Shown: piece by piece, positions 35,062 through 43,518 of the stretch
Layout: every line of letters begins with the position of its first letter
Numbering within the stretch: the stretch's first letter is position 1
NCBI RefSeq assembly: GCF_001905825.1
Contig: NZ_LIVV01000001.1
Span: 1,502,379 to 1,566,378, forward strand
Direction of reading: 5' to 3'
DNA from: Streptomyces sp. CB02009
GTDB taxonomy: Bacteria > Actinomycetota > Actinomycetes > Streptomycetales > Streptomycetaceae
Length of the DNA stretch: 64,000 nt
Notes under the pieces: generated by a model
Seen by the model: only the letters and a program-made list of their open reading frames with translations
The model's database searches: none
What the model was told of the DNA's origin: nothing
Position numbers and translations under genes: made by a program

Positions 35062-36084
35062 CTACCGGTCGTCGTCGGCCAGGCTGATGAGCGCCAGCAC
35101 GGACCGGTACTCCTCGGGTGAGTAGCCGGAGGGCCTCTGCCCCGTCATCTCGGTCTCCGCGTACTCCTGCCGCTGCACCTCCGCGTACGTCCGCAGAATG
35201 CTGCGGGCCTCGTCCGTGGTGCCGTCCAGAGCGGCTGCCACCTCGCTCCACGTGGCTCCCAGCTGCAGGGCGTCGCGCACGGTCCACGGGCGGTCCGACA
35301 GGACCGAGTGGTGGATGGCCTCTCCCAGGGCGAGCACGGCGAGTGCGTCGCCCGCCGTGGCGGTCTCACCGGGGTGGCACCCGCTGGGCACGTGCCGGTC
35401 CATCAGGCGGTGGTGGTGCTCGAAGTACTTCTCGGCCTTCCGGTGCAGCAGGATCCCGTACCCCACGTCGCCCGGCCGGCGGATCACCCGGGTCTGCCAG
35501 TCCTCGTGCGAGCCGGGGGAGCGGGGCTGCGTGACACGGCCGGTGGCAGAGGGCTGCGGTGCGGGTGCGGGTGCGGGTGCGGGTGCGGGTGCGGGTGGCG
35601 GAGCCGGTGCCGGGGTCGGGCGCGGGGCCTGGGTCGGGGTCGGGGTCGGGTCCGGCGGTGACGAAGTGCGGCCGCTGGATTCCCCCGTACGGCCGTCGCG
35701 TCGACGCCCGTCACGCTCCGACGTGCCGTCACGACCGGCCCTTCCCGAGGCGGACCGGATCAACGCGGCCACGGCGGCCAGTGCCCCCAGGTGTGCCCCG
35801 GCACCCGCAAGGAGGAACGGCCAGGGAGATTCGCCCTGGTGCGCAGCCTCCAGGCCCAACCCCACGGAAGCCGCCGACCCCGCGATCAGTCCCACCCAGG
35901 GCAGCAGGATCACGGGCAGGGCCCATGCCTTGGGGAGTTGATCGACGTTGACGGTCACCCAGAGGGCGGTCAGGTTGATCAACAGGCCGCATCCGGCCAG
36001 CGCGGCCACCGCGCAGAGGTAGAGGACCGGCCACTGCTCCGCGGCGCAGGAGCCGGCGCTCGCGTCGTGGATGACTGAGTTCAT
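35062..36084 (-). CDS. Membrane protein with Ala-Pro linker and C-terminal helical domain
   Basis: The 340-residue protein has three or four hydrophobic helices in residues 15-115 (WPVLYLCAVAALAGCGLLI, then WALPVILLPWVGLIAG and PFLLAGAGAHLGAL). A basic segment and a Pro/Thr/Ala linker follow, including repeated Ala-Pro pairs encoded by six GGTGCG hexamers (35558-35593). The C-terminal cytoplasmic domain (about 200-340) has DALQLGATWSEVAAALDGT, resembling a helix-turn-helix. The ATG at 36084 is preceded by GGGGATTCC. It may be a membrane-bound regulator. I do not recognise the family. Confidence 0.7.
   Translation of the reverse strand: MNSVIHDASAGSCAAEQWPVLYLCAVAALAGCGLLINLTALWVTVNVDQLPKAWALPVILLPWVGLIAGSAASVGLGLEAAHQGESPWPFLLAGAGAHLGALAAVAALIRSASGRAGRDGTSERDGRRRDGRTGESSGRTSSPPDPTPTPTQAPRPTPAPAPPPAPAPAPAPAPAPQPSATGRVTQPRSPGSHEDWQTRVIRRPGDVGYGILLHRKAEKYFEHHHRLMDRHVPSGCHPGETATAGDALAVLALGEAIHHSVLSDRPWTVRDALQLGATWSEVAAALDGTTDEARSILRTYAEVQRQEYAETEMTGQRPSGYSPEEYRSVLALISLADDDR
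35558..35593. repeat. Six copies of the hexamer GGTGCG within a linker
   Basis: Perfect tandem hexamers encode Ala-Pro pairs on the minus strand in the membrane protein at 35062-36084. Because the unit is six bases, expansion or contraction only changes linker length. Confidence 0.85.
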
Positions 36085-36302
36085 GGAATCCCCGCTGTTC
36101 GGCCCGCTCGCTCGACAACCACCCCTCACGGTAGGAGGGGGCGGCCGTCCCGCCATGAGCACCGGTACTCAGCGCGGCCCGGTCATGTGCTCACTCCGCC
36201 TTCGCGGCCCGAGCCCTCGCCTCAAGAGACCATCTCCATCGGGCCGGCCGCGCGCTTGAATGCGGGTGGCGTTCAGGGAGGGCCTTGCCACATGATCACG
36301 GC

Positions 36303-36887
36303 ATGACGAGTCCTGCCGCCTTCCGGGACCAGACCAACTGGTCCGACGGTTACTACGAGCTGGCCATAGAAGTCGGGTCGAGTGATGATGCCCGGATTCA
36401 AGCCGTCCTGAGTGCTCTGTGGTCTGCCGCAGACGTGCGCGGGTGCTTCGGGCGGAGCGACCGTGAACCCGAGGAGCAGGATCCCGTGCCGTGCACCGTC
36501 GGATCACTGACCGAGTTCGGTCACCTTCACGGTCAGGTCCGCCTTCCGACAGGTCAAGTGGTCGTCTGTGGTTGTGTGGCGATCCGGGGCGGTGATGACA
36601 GCAGCGACTGGCTGGACTTCTACGTCCCCGTTGGTGCGCTGAATCAGGCGGGTCTCGCCTACTGGGACGGTCGGCCGTTCTTCAGGTCTGAGGTGATGGA
36701 CGAGTGGCTGGCTGCCATCGGGGCCGAAACCTTCAAGAGCGCCTCCTTCAGCCTGGGGGTCATCGGTTTCGAGGTCTCCGGTTGCACCGACGCGTCGACG
36801 CTGGCGGGAGAGCTGCCGCAGACGCGTGACATCGGATACCTGCTTCCACAGGGCGACGTCCTGCACTATGGCGCCGCGAACACCTGA
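36303..36887 (+). CDS. Hypothetical protein, about 194 residues
   Basis: The protein has no signal or membrane helix. It starts TSPAAFRDQTNWSDGYYELAI and contains alternating strands and helices, with LPTGQVVVCGCVAIRGG and WLDFYVPVGALNQAGL. GC content is somewhat lower than in neighbours, a possible sign of transfer. CATGAT six bases before the ATG is a weak leaderless signature. I do not recognise a family. A transposase remnant lies just downstream on the other strand. Confidence 0.65.
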   Translation: MTSPAAFRDQTNWSDGYYELAIEVGSSDDARIQAVLSALWSAADVRGCFGRSDREPEEQDPVPCTVGSLTEFGHLHGQVRLPTGQVVVCGCVAIRGGDDSSDWLDFYVPVGALNQAGLAYWDGRPFFRSEVMDEWLAAIGAETFKSASFSLGVIGFEVSGCTDASTLAGELPQTRDIGYLLPQGDVLHYGAANT

Positions 36888-36978
36888 GCCTCGTCGCCCC
36901 GGGTGGGCATGAGCCTGCGGTAGCAGATGAGAGTGCAGGCGATGCCGGTGGGGGCGAGGAAGTGGTCGGCCTCCCGAC
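36888..36978 (-). pseudogene. Transposase C-terminal remnant (IS5-like)
   Basis: Read on the minus strand, this stretch encodes SREADHFLAPTGIACTLICY followed by RRL. The EADHFLAxxGIAxxLICYRRL pattern closes transposases of some Streptomyces IS elements. Only about 30 codons remain and no inverted repeats are seen, so it is a relic between two unrelated genes. The identification is from memory of the motif and is tentative. Confidence 0.4.
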
Positions 36979-37521
36979 TCAGCGGGTGGTGGTGACGTAC
37001 TCGTGGGACGACAACGCGAACACCCGGACCCGTCGGCCTCCGGAGGGGCTGACGGTCTCACGGAGCGGGCGCATCCCCAGCTTGGTCATGATCCGTTCGG
37101 AGGCGGCGTTGCCCACTTGGGCGATGCTGACGATCCGCTCCAGCCGCCGCTCCTCGAAGCCGAACCGTACGGCGGCCGCGGCGGCCTCGGTGGCCAGGCC
37201 CTGGCCCCAGTGGGAACGCCCGAGCCGCCAGCCGACCTCAACCGCAGGCAGTACCTCCGGCAGGTAGGCGGGCACGGACAGGCCTGTGAACCCGGCCAGT
37301 TCGCCGGTGGAACGGATCTCCACGGCGAACAGGCCGAACCCCTGAGCGTCCCACTCGCTCTCCCATGCCTGGATCCCGCTGCGGGTCTGCTGTTCGTCAC
37401 GGACGCTGCCGTCACGGATCCACCGCATGACCTCCGGATCGGCATGGATGGCAGCCATCGGCGCGACATCGTCCTCGTGCCACCGGCGCAGTACCAAACG
37501 GGAAGTCTCCAGCGTGACCAT
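36979..37521 (-). CDS. GNAT family N-acetyltransferase (RimJ/RimL type)
   Basis: The 180-residue protein opens with TLETSRLVLRRWHEDDVAPM, the standard RimJ/RimL start. It has the acetyl-CoA loop RSHWGQGLATEAAAAAVRFG and the motif B segment GNAASERIMTKLGM. Homologues acetylate N-terminal residues or small amines. ACAAT before the ATG suggests leaderless mRNA. Its stop adjoins the transposase remnant. Substrate unknown. Confidence 0.9.
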   Translation of the reverse strand: MVTLETSRLVLRRWHEDDVAPMAAIHADPEVMRWIRDGSVRDEQQTRSGIQAWESEWDAQGFGLFAVEIRSTGELAGFTGLSVPAYLPEVLPAVEVGWRLGRSHWGQGLATEAAAAAVRFGFEERRLERIVSIAQVGNAASERIMTKLGMRPLRETVSPSGGRRVRVFALSSHEYVTTTR

Positions 37522-37723
37522 CCCATCATTGTGCCTGCTCGTGTCGGCTGTGGATCAGGTGTTGGCCCAGGTCACATGAGTGGTGATCAGGTGGCGTTCC
37601 AGTGTTCCCGGTCAGGGCGCGGTGTGGACGGCCGCCGGAAGGTCGTTCGCTCGGGCAACCCGCCGGAGTGCCTCGACGTCCCACTCCATGACGGACGGCT
37701 GCAGATCACACGGGAGAGAGCAC

Positions 37724-38044
37724 GTGGCGAAGAAGGACCCGACGACGGACACGGCGGAAGAGAAGGACCGCGAGAAGTGGATGGCGCGCTTCCAGGTACG
37801 TCTCGCCATGCAGCCGGGAGTGGACCGGGAGGTCGTGCTCCGGGCGGTCAAGGAGGTCACGACGCACTGCGCGGAGACGGGTGAGCACCCGCGGGCCGCG
37901 TTCGGTGACCCGGACGCCTACGCCGTGCAGACCGCCGAACGGCTGGTTCCGGAGGACCGGGCCGCGCGCGCGAAGCGGCGTGACGGCAGGGTGGCCGCGC
38001 TCGACTCCGTACTCCGGCGGGCCAGGGACGTCACCGGCATGTGA
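37724..38044 (+). CDS. Small helical protein with HAAS-like segment
   Basis: The 106-residue product is charged and mostly helical. It starts AKKDPTTDTAEEKDREKWMA and includes REVVLRAVKEVTTHCAETGE, then FGDPDAYAVQTAERLVP. An FGDPxxYA turn after an amphipathic helix is typical of HAAS signalling domains found beside PadR-type regulators; here no PadR is adjacent. GTG at 37724 follows GGGAGAGAG. It could be an adaptor; confidence in function is low. Confidence 0.65.
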   Translation: MAKKDPTTDTAEEKDREKWMARFQVRLAMQPGVDREVVLRAVKEVTTHCAETGEHPRAAFGDPDAYAVQTAERLVPEDRAARAKRRDGRVAALDSVLRRARDVTGM

Positions 38045-38103
38045 TCGGTGCGTCCCGCCGGTGCCTCCGGGCGGTGCGTACGACCGGTGAGTCCGACTGG
38101 TCG

Positions 38104-38739
38104 TCAGCTCGGGTGCGCGGGGTCGACCGCGAGCGCGGCGGCGACGGTGAAGAGGCGGGCGCAGCGCCGGGTCATGGCCTCCGGCGTCTCCTCGGGATGC
38201 TTGACCCACCACCGCACGAGCGTGCCGACCAGGTCCGTCCAGACGTGGCGCAGCGCGTCGGCGTCCAGCGGGTCGGTGGAGCCGGCGGCGTGCAGCAGCT
38301 CGGTGGTGCCGTCGGCCGCGAGCGCGTCGATGGCCGCCCGATGGACCGCGGCCGTCCGCGCGGCCTCACCACCGGGCGGCAGGGAACGGTCGTAGAGCAC
38401 GAACCACGCCTCCCGGCGCCCCTCAAGAGCCACGAAGATGCCGCGGAGCACCCGAAGGGGCGTGTGGGGTGTCGTCCCCCCTTCGCCCATGGCCGTGCGG
38501 ATCGCGTCGAGCAGGCTGTCCCCGACGGGCGTCAGGCACGCGACGTACAGGTCTTCCTTGGTGCCGAAGTACTGGTGCAGCAGCGTCTTCGTGACCCCGA
38601 CGCGTTCCGCGACCGCGGCCAGTGAGGCGGCGGCGTAGCCGCGGCTCCCGAACTCCTCCGTGGCCGCTTCCAGCATCTGCTGTCGACGCACGTGCCGGGG
38701 GACGCCCTTGGTGCCGGCCTTCGAACGGGGGGTTGCCAT
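38104..38739 (-). CDS. TetR/AcrR family transcriptional regulator
   Basis: The 211-residue protein has the TetR helix-turn-helix RRQQMLEAATEEFGSRGYAA, then LAAVAERVGVTKTLLHQYFGTKEDLY, and a helical ligand domain. GATAAT lies eight bases before the ATG at 38739, suggesting leaderless or nearly leaderless mRNA. The divergent FAD-oxidase gene starts 65 bases away across a perfect palindrome, so it probably represses both. Ligand unknown. Confidence 0.92.
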   Translation of the reverse strand: MATPRSKAGTKGVPRHVRRQQMLEAATEEFGSRGYAAASLAAVAERVGVTKTLLHQYFGTKEDLYVACLTPVGDSLLDAIRTAMGEGGTTPHTPLRVLRGIFVALEGRREAWFVLYDRSLPPGGEAARTAAVHRAAIDALAADGTTELLHAAGSTDPLDADALRHVWTDLVGTLVRWWVKHPEETPEAMTRRCARLFTVAAALAVDPAHPS

Positions 38740-38760
38740 GCGTGGATATTATCAGTAAGT

Positions 38761-38780
38761 AATTTACCCGTTGGTAAATT
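38761..38780. promoter_or_regulatory. TetR-type operator between regulator and FAD oxidase
   Basis: AATTTACC, a four-base centre CGTT and GGTAAATT form a perfect 8-bp inverted repeat. It is the most AT-rich stretch of the 64-base divergent region and overlaps the likely -35 of the tetR promoter. Confidence 0.7.
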
Positions 38781-38803
38781 CACTCGCGGCCTCTGGAGCG
38801 CCC

Positions 38804-40414
38804 ATGTCCGGCACGACGACGCAGCCGATCCCGCCCGCCCCCCTCCGTTCCTGGTGGGGCTGGGGGTGGGAGAGCGCCCACCCCGACGACGCCGAGTGCA
38901 TGGCGATGGGCGGCCTGCTGCCCGGAACCCTGGCCCGCCCCCTCCCCGTACCCCGTATCGCCGATCTGGGCATCGGGGCACCCGCCGTCCGGCCCTCCGC
39001 GAGCCTGGCGCCGCTGATCAGCACCGATCCGGACGACCGTGCGGCCCACGCGATGGGCAAGGCGTACCGGGACATCGCGCGCGCCCTGCGCGGCCGTCCG
39101 GGGCGGATACCCGACCTGGTCGCGTTCCCGACGGAGGAGCGGGAGGTGGCCGACCTCCTGGAGTGGGCCGGCGAGCACCAGGTCGCCGTCGTGCCCTTCG
39201 GCGGCGGCTCCTCGGTGGTGGGCGGCGTCGAGTACCGGGGGGACCGCCATCGCGCGGTGCTCTCCCTCGACCTGACCAGGATGGACCGGGTGCTGGAGGT
39301 CGACTCCGAGGGCAGGGCCGCCCGCATCCAGGCGGGCACGCTCGGACCGAGTCTGGAGAACCAGCTGCGCCCGCACGGCCTGACGCTCCGGCACTTCCCG
39401 CAGAGCTTCGAGTTCTCCACCCTCGGCGGCTGGCTCGCGACCCGGGCCGGCGGCCACTACGCCACCGGCCGCACGCACATCGACGACTTCGTCCAGTCGA
39501 TGAGGGTCGTCACCCCGGCGGGCACCTCGGAGTCGTGGCGGCTGCCCGCATCGGGGGCGGGCCCCTCGCCGGACCGGATGTTCCTCGGCTCGGAGGGCGC
39601 GCTCGGCATCATCACCGAGGCATGGGTACGGCTCCAGGCGCGCCCGGTCCACAAGGCGTCCGCCTCGCTCGCCTTCGACGACTTCGGCGCGGCGCTCGGG
39701 GCGGTCCGCGCCCTCGCGCAGTCCGACCTCGCCCCCGCCAACTGCCGGCTGCTCGACTCCGGCGAGGCCGCTCTCGCGGGCGCCGCGCGGGACGGCTCGG
39801 CCGTCCTCGTGCTGGGCTTCGAGTCCGCGGACGCCCCCGTCGACGGACGGCTCGCACAGGCCGTCGACCTGGCGCGCTCCCACGGGGGCCGACGAGAGCC
39901 GTCCGAGCCCGGTCGGGACGGAGCTCCCGCCGACGAGGCGGTGAACGCGTGGCGGTCGGCGTTCCTGCGGATGCCCTACCTCCGGGACGGCCTGGCCCGG
40001 ATGGGAGCCGTCGCGGAGACCTTCGAGACGGCGGCCACCTGGGACCGTGTCCCCGCCCTCGTCGAGGACGTCCGCAGGACGGTCAACGAGGCGGCGCTCA
40101 AGATCTCGGGCCACCCGGCGACCGTCAACTGCCGTCTCACACACGTCTATCCGGACGGTGCGGCGCCCTACTTCACCGTGCTCGCCGCGGGCCGCCCGGG
40201 GGACGAGGTCGCCTTCTGGGACGAGCTGAAGGAGGTGGCGGGTGACGTGCTCCACCGCCACCGGGCCACCATCACCCATCACCACGCCGTCGGTCGCGAC
40301 CACCGGCCGGGCTACGACCGCCAGCGGCCGGAGCCCTTCGCCCTCGCGCTGCGCGCCGCCAAGGGCGCCCTCGACCCGCACGGCATCCTCAACCCGGGGG
40401 TGCTGGTGGACTGA
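38804..40414 (+). CDS. FAD-binding oxidase (alkyl-DHAP synthase/VAO family-like)
   Basis: The 536-residue protein has the p-cresol methylhydroxylase-type FAD fold: PFGGGSSVVGGVE near residue 140 binds FAD pyrophosphate, and the later FMLGSEGALGIITEA-like loop (LGSEGALGIITEAWVRL) is diagnostic. The C-terminal part has the HHHAVGRDH cluster and LDPHGILNPGVL, as in alkyldihydroxyacetonephosphate synthases and D-lactate-dehydrogenase-like oxidases. Ribosome-binding site GGAG lies six bases before the ATG. Control by the divergent TetR is likely. The substrate may be a lipid or hydroxy acid. Confidence 0.88.
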   Translation: MSGTTTQPIPPAPLRSWWGWGWESAHPDDAECMAMGGLLPGTLARPLPVPRIADLGIGAPAVRPSASLAPLISTDPDDRAAHAMGKAYRDIARALRGRPGRIPDLVAFPTEEREVADLLEWAGEHQVAVVPFGGGSSVVGGVEYRGDRHRAVLSLDLTRMDRVLEVDSEGRAARIQAGTLGPSLENQLRPHGLTLRHFPQSFEFSTLGGWLATRAGGHYATGRTHIDDFVQSMRVVTPAGTSESWRLPASGAGPSPDRMFLGSEGALGIITEAWVRLQARPVHKASASLAFDDFGAALGAVRALAQSDLAPANCRLLDSGEAALAGAARDGSAVLVLGFESADAPVDGRLAQAVDLARSHGGRREPSEPGRDGAPADEAVNAWRSAFLRMPYLRDGLARMGAVAETFETAATWDRVPALVEDVRRTVNEAALKISGHPATVNCRLTHVYPDGAAPYFTVLAAGRPGDEVAFWDELKEVAGDVLHRHRATITHHHAVGRDHRPGYDRQRPEPFALALRAAKGALDPHGILNPGVLVD

Positions 40415-40590
40415 GACGGCCTCGCCCGACCGGACGGCCGCGGCGGGGCGTGCGATCCCGGTCGGGGGCGGTCGGCTCCGGCACATACACGGGCGGTGGG
40501 GAGGACGGGGAAGGTCGGGGAAGGCCCCCGGGAAGACGTCCACACCGCTCCGCGCCCGGCCCCTCCACGTCCCCCACGGCGGGCTCCCCG

Positions 40591-40653
40591 GCCTCCACGA
40601 CCGGCTCCACGGCGTCCACGACCGGCTCCACGGCCTCCACGACCGGCTCCGCG
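40591..40653. repeat. Three 21-bp tandem repeats
   Basis: Units at 40591-40611, 40612-40632 and 40633-40653 share GCCTCCACGACCGGCTCCAC with one or two changes. The unit is seven codons long; on the plus strand it reads as ASTTGST repeats in the frame that continues into the gene at 40693. Whether it is translated is unclear. Confidence 0.75.
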
Positions 40654-40692
40654 GGCGCCACGGCGAGGCGCGGGCGGCCGGACGGAGGGACA

Positions 40693-41121
40693 ATGACGTC
40701 GATGATGACCGTGCTGATAGCAGGACTGCCCGAGGGCGCCGAGTTGGAATCGGTACGCGCCCGCGTCCACTCCAGCCCGCACTTCCGCATCGTCGCGCAC
40801 GCCTACGAGCCCCGGATCGCCCTGGCCCAGGCCCGTGTGCTGTTTCCCGACATCGCGGTGATCACCCGGCACCTTCCCCACCCCGAGGCCGACCTCGACC
40901 GCTACCGTCTCCTGCGGGATCTGCGCGCACTGGATCCGCCCACCGGGATCATCCTCCGCAGGGACGCCGGGGAGCCTGATCGACCTCTGGGACCGGGCGC
41001 CGAACCCCTGGAGGGAGCGATCCACGAGGTGCGCCGGGGGGAGCCCGACGCCCTCTGGGAGGCCCTGGTCACGATCGGCAGACGCCGCGCCACCTGCGAC
41101 ACCGACCCGACGGGGCTCTGA
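40693..41121 (+). CDS. Degenerate response-regulator-receiver-like protein
   Basis: The 142-residue product begins MTSMMTVLIAGLPEGAELES and alternates strands and helices like a CheY-type receiver, with ARVLFPDIAVITRHLPHPEADLDRYRLLRDLRAL. The usual phospho-acceptor Asp of receivers is replaced in the VIT strand, so phosphorylation is doubtful. GGAGGGA lies close upstream; an ATG at 40702 is an alternative. The frame is open far upstream through 21-bp repeats. It may be a stand-alone receiver relic. Confidence 0.5.
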   Translation: MTSMMTVLIAGLPEGAELESVRARVHSSPHFRIVAHAYEPRIALAQARVLFPDIAVITRHLPHPEADLDRYRLLRDLRALDPPTGIILRRDAGEPDRPLGPGAEPLEGAIHEVRRGEPDALWEALVTIGRRRATCDTDPTGL

Positions 41122-41234
41122 CCCGGGCGGCGCGACCGGTGCCACGCAGGTCGCAGGCCGGCCGAGTCGCGCCGAGGGCCGCAGAGCGGTCGCAGTGCGG
41201 TCGCCGAGCTGTCGCAGACCGGCCGGGTATCCCC

Positions 41235-42545
41235 CTACAGAGCACGCGCTGCAGACACCGGGGTCGATCGGCCTGAAGGGTCCTGACCGCCACTGCGCCG
41301 CACCACCACGTGCAGCGGAGCGCGGAAGGACAGCAGCCCCAGCATGGCGGGGTCGCCGTTCTCGGCGAGCACCGCGTCGGGCAGCAGCCGTGCGGCCGTG
41401 CGGAGTGCCACAGCCGCCTCGGTGCGTGCCAGCGACGCCCCCGGGCAGCGGTGCCGTCCCACTCCGAAGGAGAGGTGATGGCGAATGTTGTCCCGGTACG
41501 GGCGCAGCGCCTCCGGCTCTTCGAACACCTCCGGATCCGAGCCCGTCCCCATCAGCATGAGCAGGAGCTGTGCGCCGGCGGGCAGCTTCCTCCCGGACAG
41601 TTCCACCTCGTGTGCGGTGACCCTGCGCCAGGTGGTGACCGGGGGCTCGCGGCGGAGGATCTCCTCCACCCACGCCTCCGCGAAGCCGTCCTCGGTGGCG
41701 GCCCGCGCCCAGGCCGTGGGGTCGGCCGACGCGCGGAGCAGTGCGGTGGAGATCAACTGGCCCGTCGTCGACTGCCCGGCGATGAAGACGAAGAAGCACA
41801 CGGCGACGGCGGTCGGGACGTCGAGCGGCTCACCACCGGACAGCCTGTGCTCACGGAGCGAGCCGATCAGGCCGCCCGCGGGCGCGTCCCGGGCCACCTG
41901 GTCCGCCAGCCACTGGTAGAACTCCCCGACCAGCTTGCCGAGGCGGACCTGCCGCTCGGCCGACGGCCAGCCGTAGAACAGTTCCAGGGAGGCGTCGCTC
42001 CATGCCGTGAGCGTGGCGTCGGATATGCCTTCGACGCCGAGCAGGCGCATCATCACCCGGCACGGCAGAAGCTGTGCGTAGTCGGCGGCGAGGTCACAGG
42101 GGCGGCCGGACGCGTACTGATCGCCCAGGTCGGCGAGCATCTCCCGGGCCGTCTCCTCGATCAGCGGTACGGCTGCGCCCACCCGTTCGGCGTTGAAGAA
42201 GCGGGTGACCAGTCGGCGAAGCCCGGCGTGGCTCGCGCCGCCGTTGTTGGCGAGTGCGGGCGGCAGTGAGAACCGGGCCCTGGCGAGTCCGCGCAGCGTG
42301 GGCATGGAGAGCGGGGAGACGGCGTGCTGGGCGTTGTCCGGCAGGTAGGCAACCGGATCCAGCAGCACCTGCCGTACATCGGCGTACCGGCTGACCAGCC
42401 ACAACCCCGTTCCGGCGTCGAAGTGGACGGGGTCGGTGCGCCGCAGGTCGGCCAGGGCGGGATGCGGATCGCGTACGAAGCGTGGGTCGGAGAGGCCGGG
42501 AAGCCCCTCCGTCCCGAGAACCGGACATGTCGTCGTGCCTGCCAT
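41235..42545 (-). CDS. Cytochrome P450
   Basis: The 436-residue protein has the heme-binding loop FGVGRHRCPGASLAR (Cys about 367) and the K-helix EEILRRE (ExxR, about 292). The I helix reads FIAGQSTTG; the acidic residue usual before the Thr (AGxE/DTT) is Ser here. It lacks a membrane anchor, as do bacterial class I enzymes. The ATG follows GTGGAG. No ferredoxin is adjacent. It may use an unusual oxygen-activation route or a substrate-assisted one. It is divergent from a secreted-protein gene. Confidence 0.93.
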   Translation of the reverse strand: MAGTTTCPVLGTEGLPGLSDPRFVRDPHPALADLRRTDPVHFDAGTGLWLVSRYADVRQVLLDPVAYLPDNAQHAVSPLSMPTLRGLARARFSLPPALANNGGASHAGLRRLVTRFFNAERVGAAVPLIEETAREMLADLGDQYASGRPCDLAADYAQLLPCRVMMRLLGVEGISDATLTAWSDASLELFYGWPSAERQVRLGKLVGEFYQWLADQVARDAPAGGLIGSLREHRLSGGEPLDVPTAVAVCFFVFIAGQSTTGQLISTALLRASADPTAWARAATEDGFAEAWVEEILRREPPVTTWRRVTAHEVELSGRKLPAGAQLLLMLMGTGSDPEVFEEPEALRPYRDNIRHHLSFGVGRHRCPGASLARTEAAVALRTAARLLPDAVLAENGDPAMLGLLSFRAPLHVVVRRSGGQDPSGRSTPVSAARAL

Positions 42546-42720
42546 AAGTACTTTCTCCACGCGGTGTCTGCCCGAACGCAGCAGGCGGCGTTCTCTGCGT
42601 GCCTGCTCGCGCCAGCGAAGACCATCGCCCCGCGTACCGGCAAGTCGGAAAGAATCACATGCCCGGATGAGACGGCCGACGCGACCGGCCCCCACCGTGA
42701 GCGTGACCGGCGGTAAGGGC

Positions 42721-42750
42721 CCGGGAAGGCCCGGGAAGGCCCGGTAAGGC
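42721..42750. repeat. Decanucleotide tandem repeat
   Basis: CCGGGAAGGC occurs at 42721-42730 and 42731-42740, with CCGGTAAGGC at 42741-42750; a degenerate copy precedes them. The ten-base period equals about one helical turn, so the copies lie on one face of the DNA. Confidence 0.7.
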
Positions 42751-42809
42751 CCGTCCGGGTGTCCTCCGTCCGGACCGTCCGTGGGACGGAGGATGCGGGT
42801 GGGGGAAGA

Positions 42810-42827
42810 GCTAGGGGGCACCCTAGC
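42810..42827. promoter_or_regulatory. Perfect inverted repeat before the secreted-protein gene
   Basis: GCTAGGG, the loop GGCA and CCCTAGC form a 7-bp stem 25 bases before the ATG at 42853. It contains two rare CTAG sites. It may be an operator or a 5' leader hairpin. Confidence 0.45.
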
Positions 42828-42852
42828 GCCGCCGCTGCAGAGGAGTCCCCGT

Positions 42853-43407
42853 ATGGCCCGCACGCTCGCCCTGGTCCTGGCCGCCGCCACGGCGCTTGCT
42901 GTGGCTCCCGCCGCCACCGAGTCCGAGCCCGGCAGGGCGGCGGCGGACATGGCGGTCACCTATCGGGCGACCGCCCCGTACCAGGAGCACGCGAACGGTG
43001 TGCGTGCCGGCTACAAGCCCGATCAGTACTGCGTCTCCGACCGGGCGGGCGGCGCGGGCGCGCTCGGCTACCCGCACTTCAACCACGCCTACGACAACTC
43101 GACGGACCCTGCGCGGCCCACGGCCCTCTTCTACGAGGACGACGGCAAGGGCGGCAAGCGTCTCGTCGGCGTGGAGTGGCTGGTCCACGACCGCGACCAG
43201 AACCTGAAGACGGACGACGACCGCCCGAGCATGTTCGGGGTGCCCTTCAAGGGCCCCAACCGCGGCAACTTCCCCGGCCAGCCCGTCCACTACGCCCTGC
43301 ACCTCTGGCTGTGGAAGAAGAACCCCAACGGCCAGTTCACCCCGTACAACCCGGCGGTCACCTGCCTCCCCGGAACGACCCGCCCCCAGCCGCGCCCGTC
43401 CTCCTGA
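42853..43407 (+). CDS. Secreted hypothetical protein
   Basis: The 184-residue protein has a signal peptide (ARTLALVLAAATALAVAPAA) and a mature domain containing two cysteines (QYCVSD and VTCLPG) that may pair. Aromatic and acidic motifs include FYEDDGKGGKRLVGVEWLVHD and LHLWLWKKNPNG, each shorter than a full domain. It looks like a conserved extracellular protein of unknown role. AGGAG precedes the ATG by about eight bases. It ends 112 bases before the convergent TetR gene. Confidence 0.75.
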   Translation: MARTLALVLAAATALAVAPAATESEPGRAAADMAVTYRATAPYQEHANGVRAGYKPDQYCVSDRAGGAGALGYPHFNHAYDNSTDPARPTALFYEDDGKGGKRLVGVEWLVHDRDQNLKTDDDRPSMFGVPFKGPNRGNFPGQPVHYALHLWLWKKNPNGQFTPYNPAVTCLPGTTRPQPRPSS

Positions 43408-43518
43408 CACCCGGCAGGCATGGGGCCGCCCGGAACCCGGCCGACACGACTCCCTCGCACCCCGCGGGTCCCGCCGTCCGGGCCATGGCCCGCCCCTCGG
43501 CCGTAAGGCCCGCCCTTG

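Larger units (their letters stand above)
42546..42852. other. 307-base divergent region with decamer repeats and a hairpin
   Basis: This region lies between the P450 and a secreted-protein gene. It holds three to four copies of CCGGGAAGGC at 42721-42750, an inverted repeat CCTCCGTC/GACGGAGG near 42760-42792 and the hairpin at 42810-42827. No gene is visible. Confidence 0.55.

Noticed and set aside
25602..37521. GNAT genes as toxins of toxin-antitoxin pairs
   Set aside because: None has a preceding small RHH/DUF1778 antitoxin gene; all look like stand-alone acetyltransferases.
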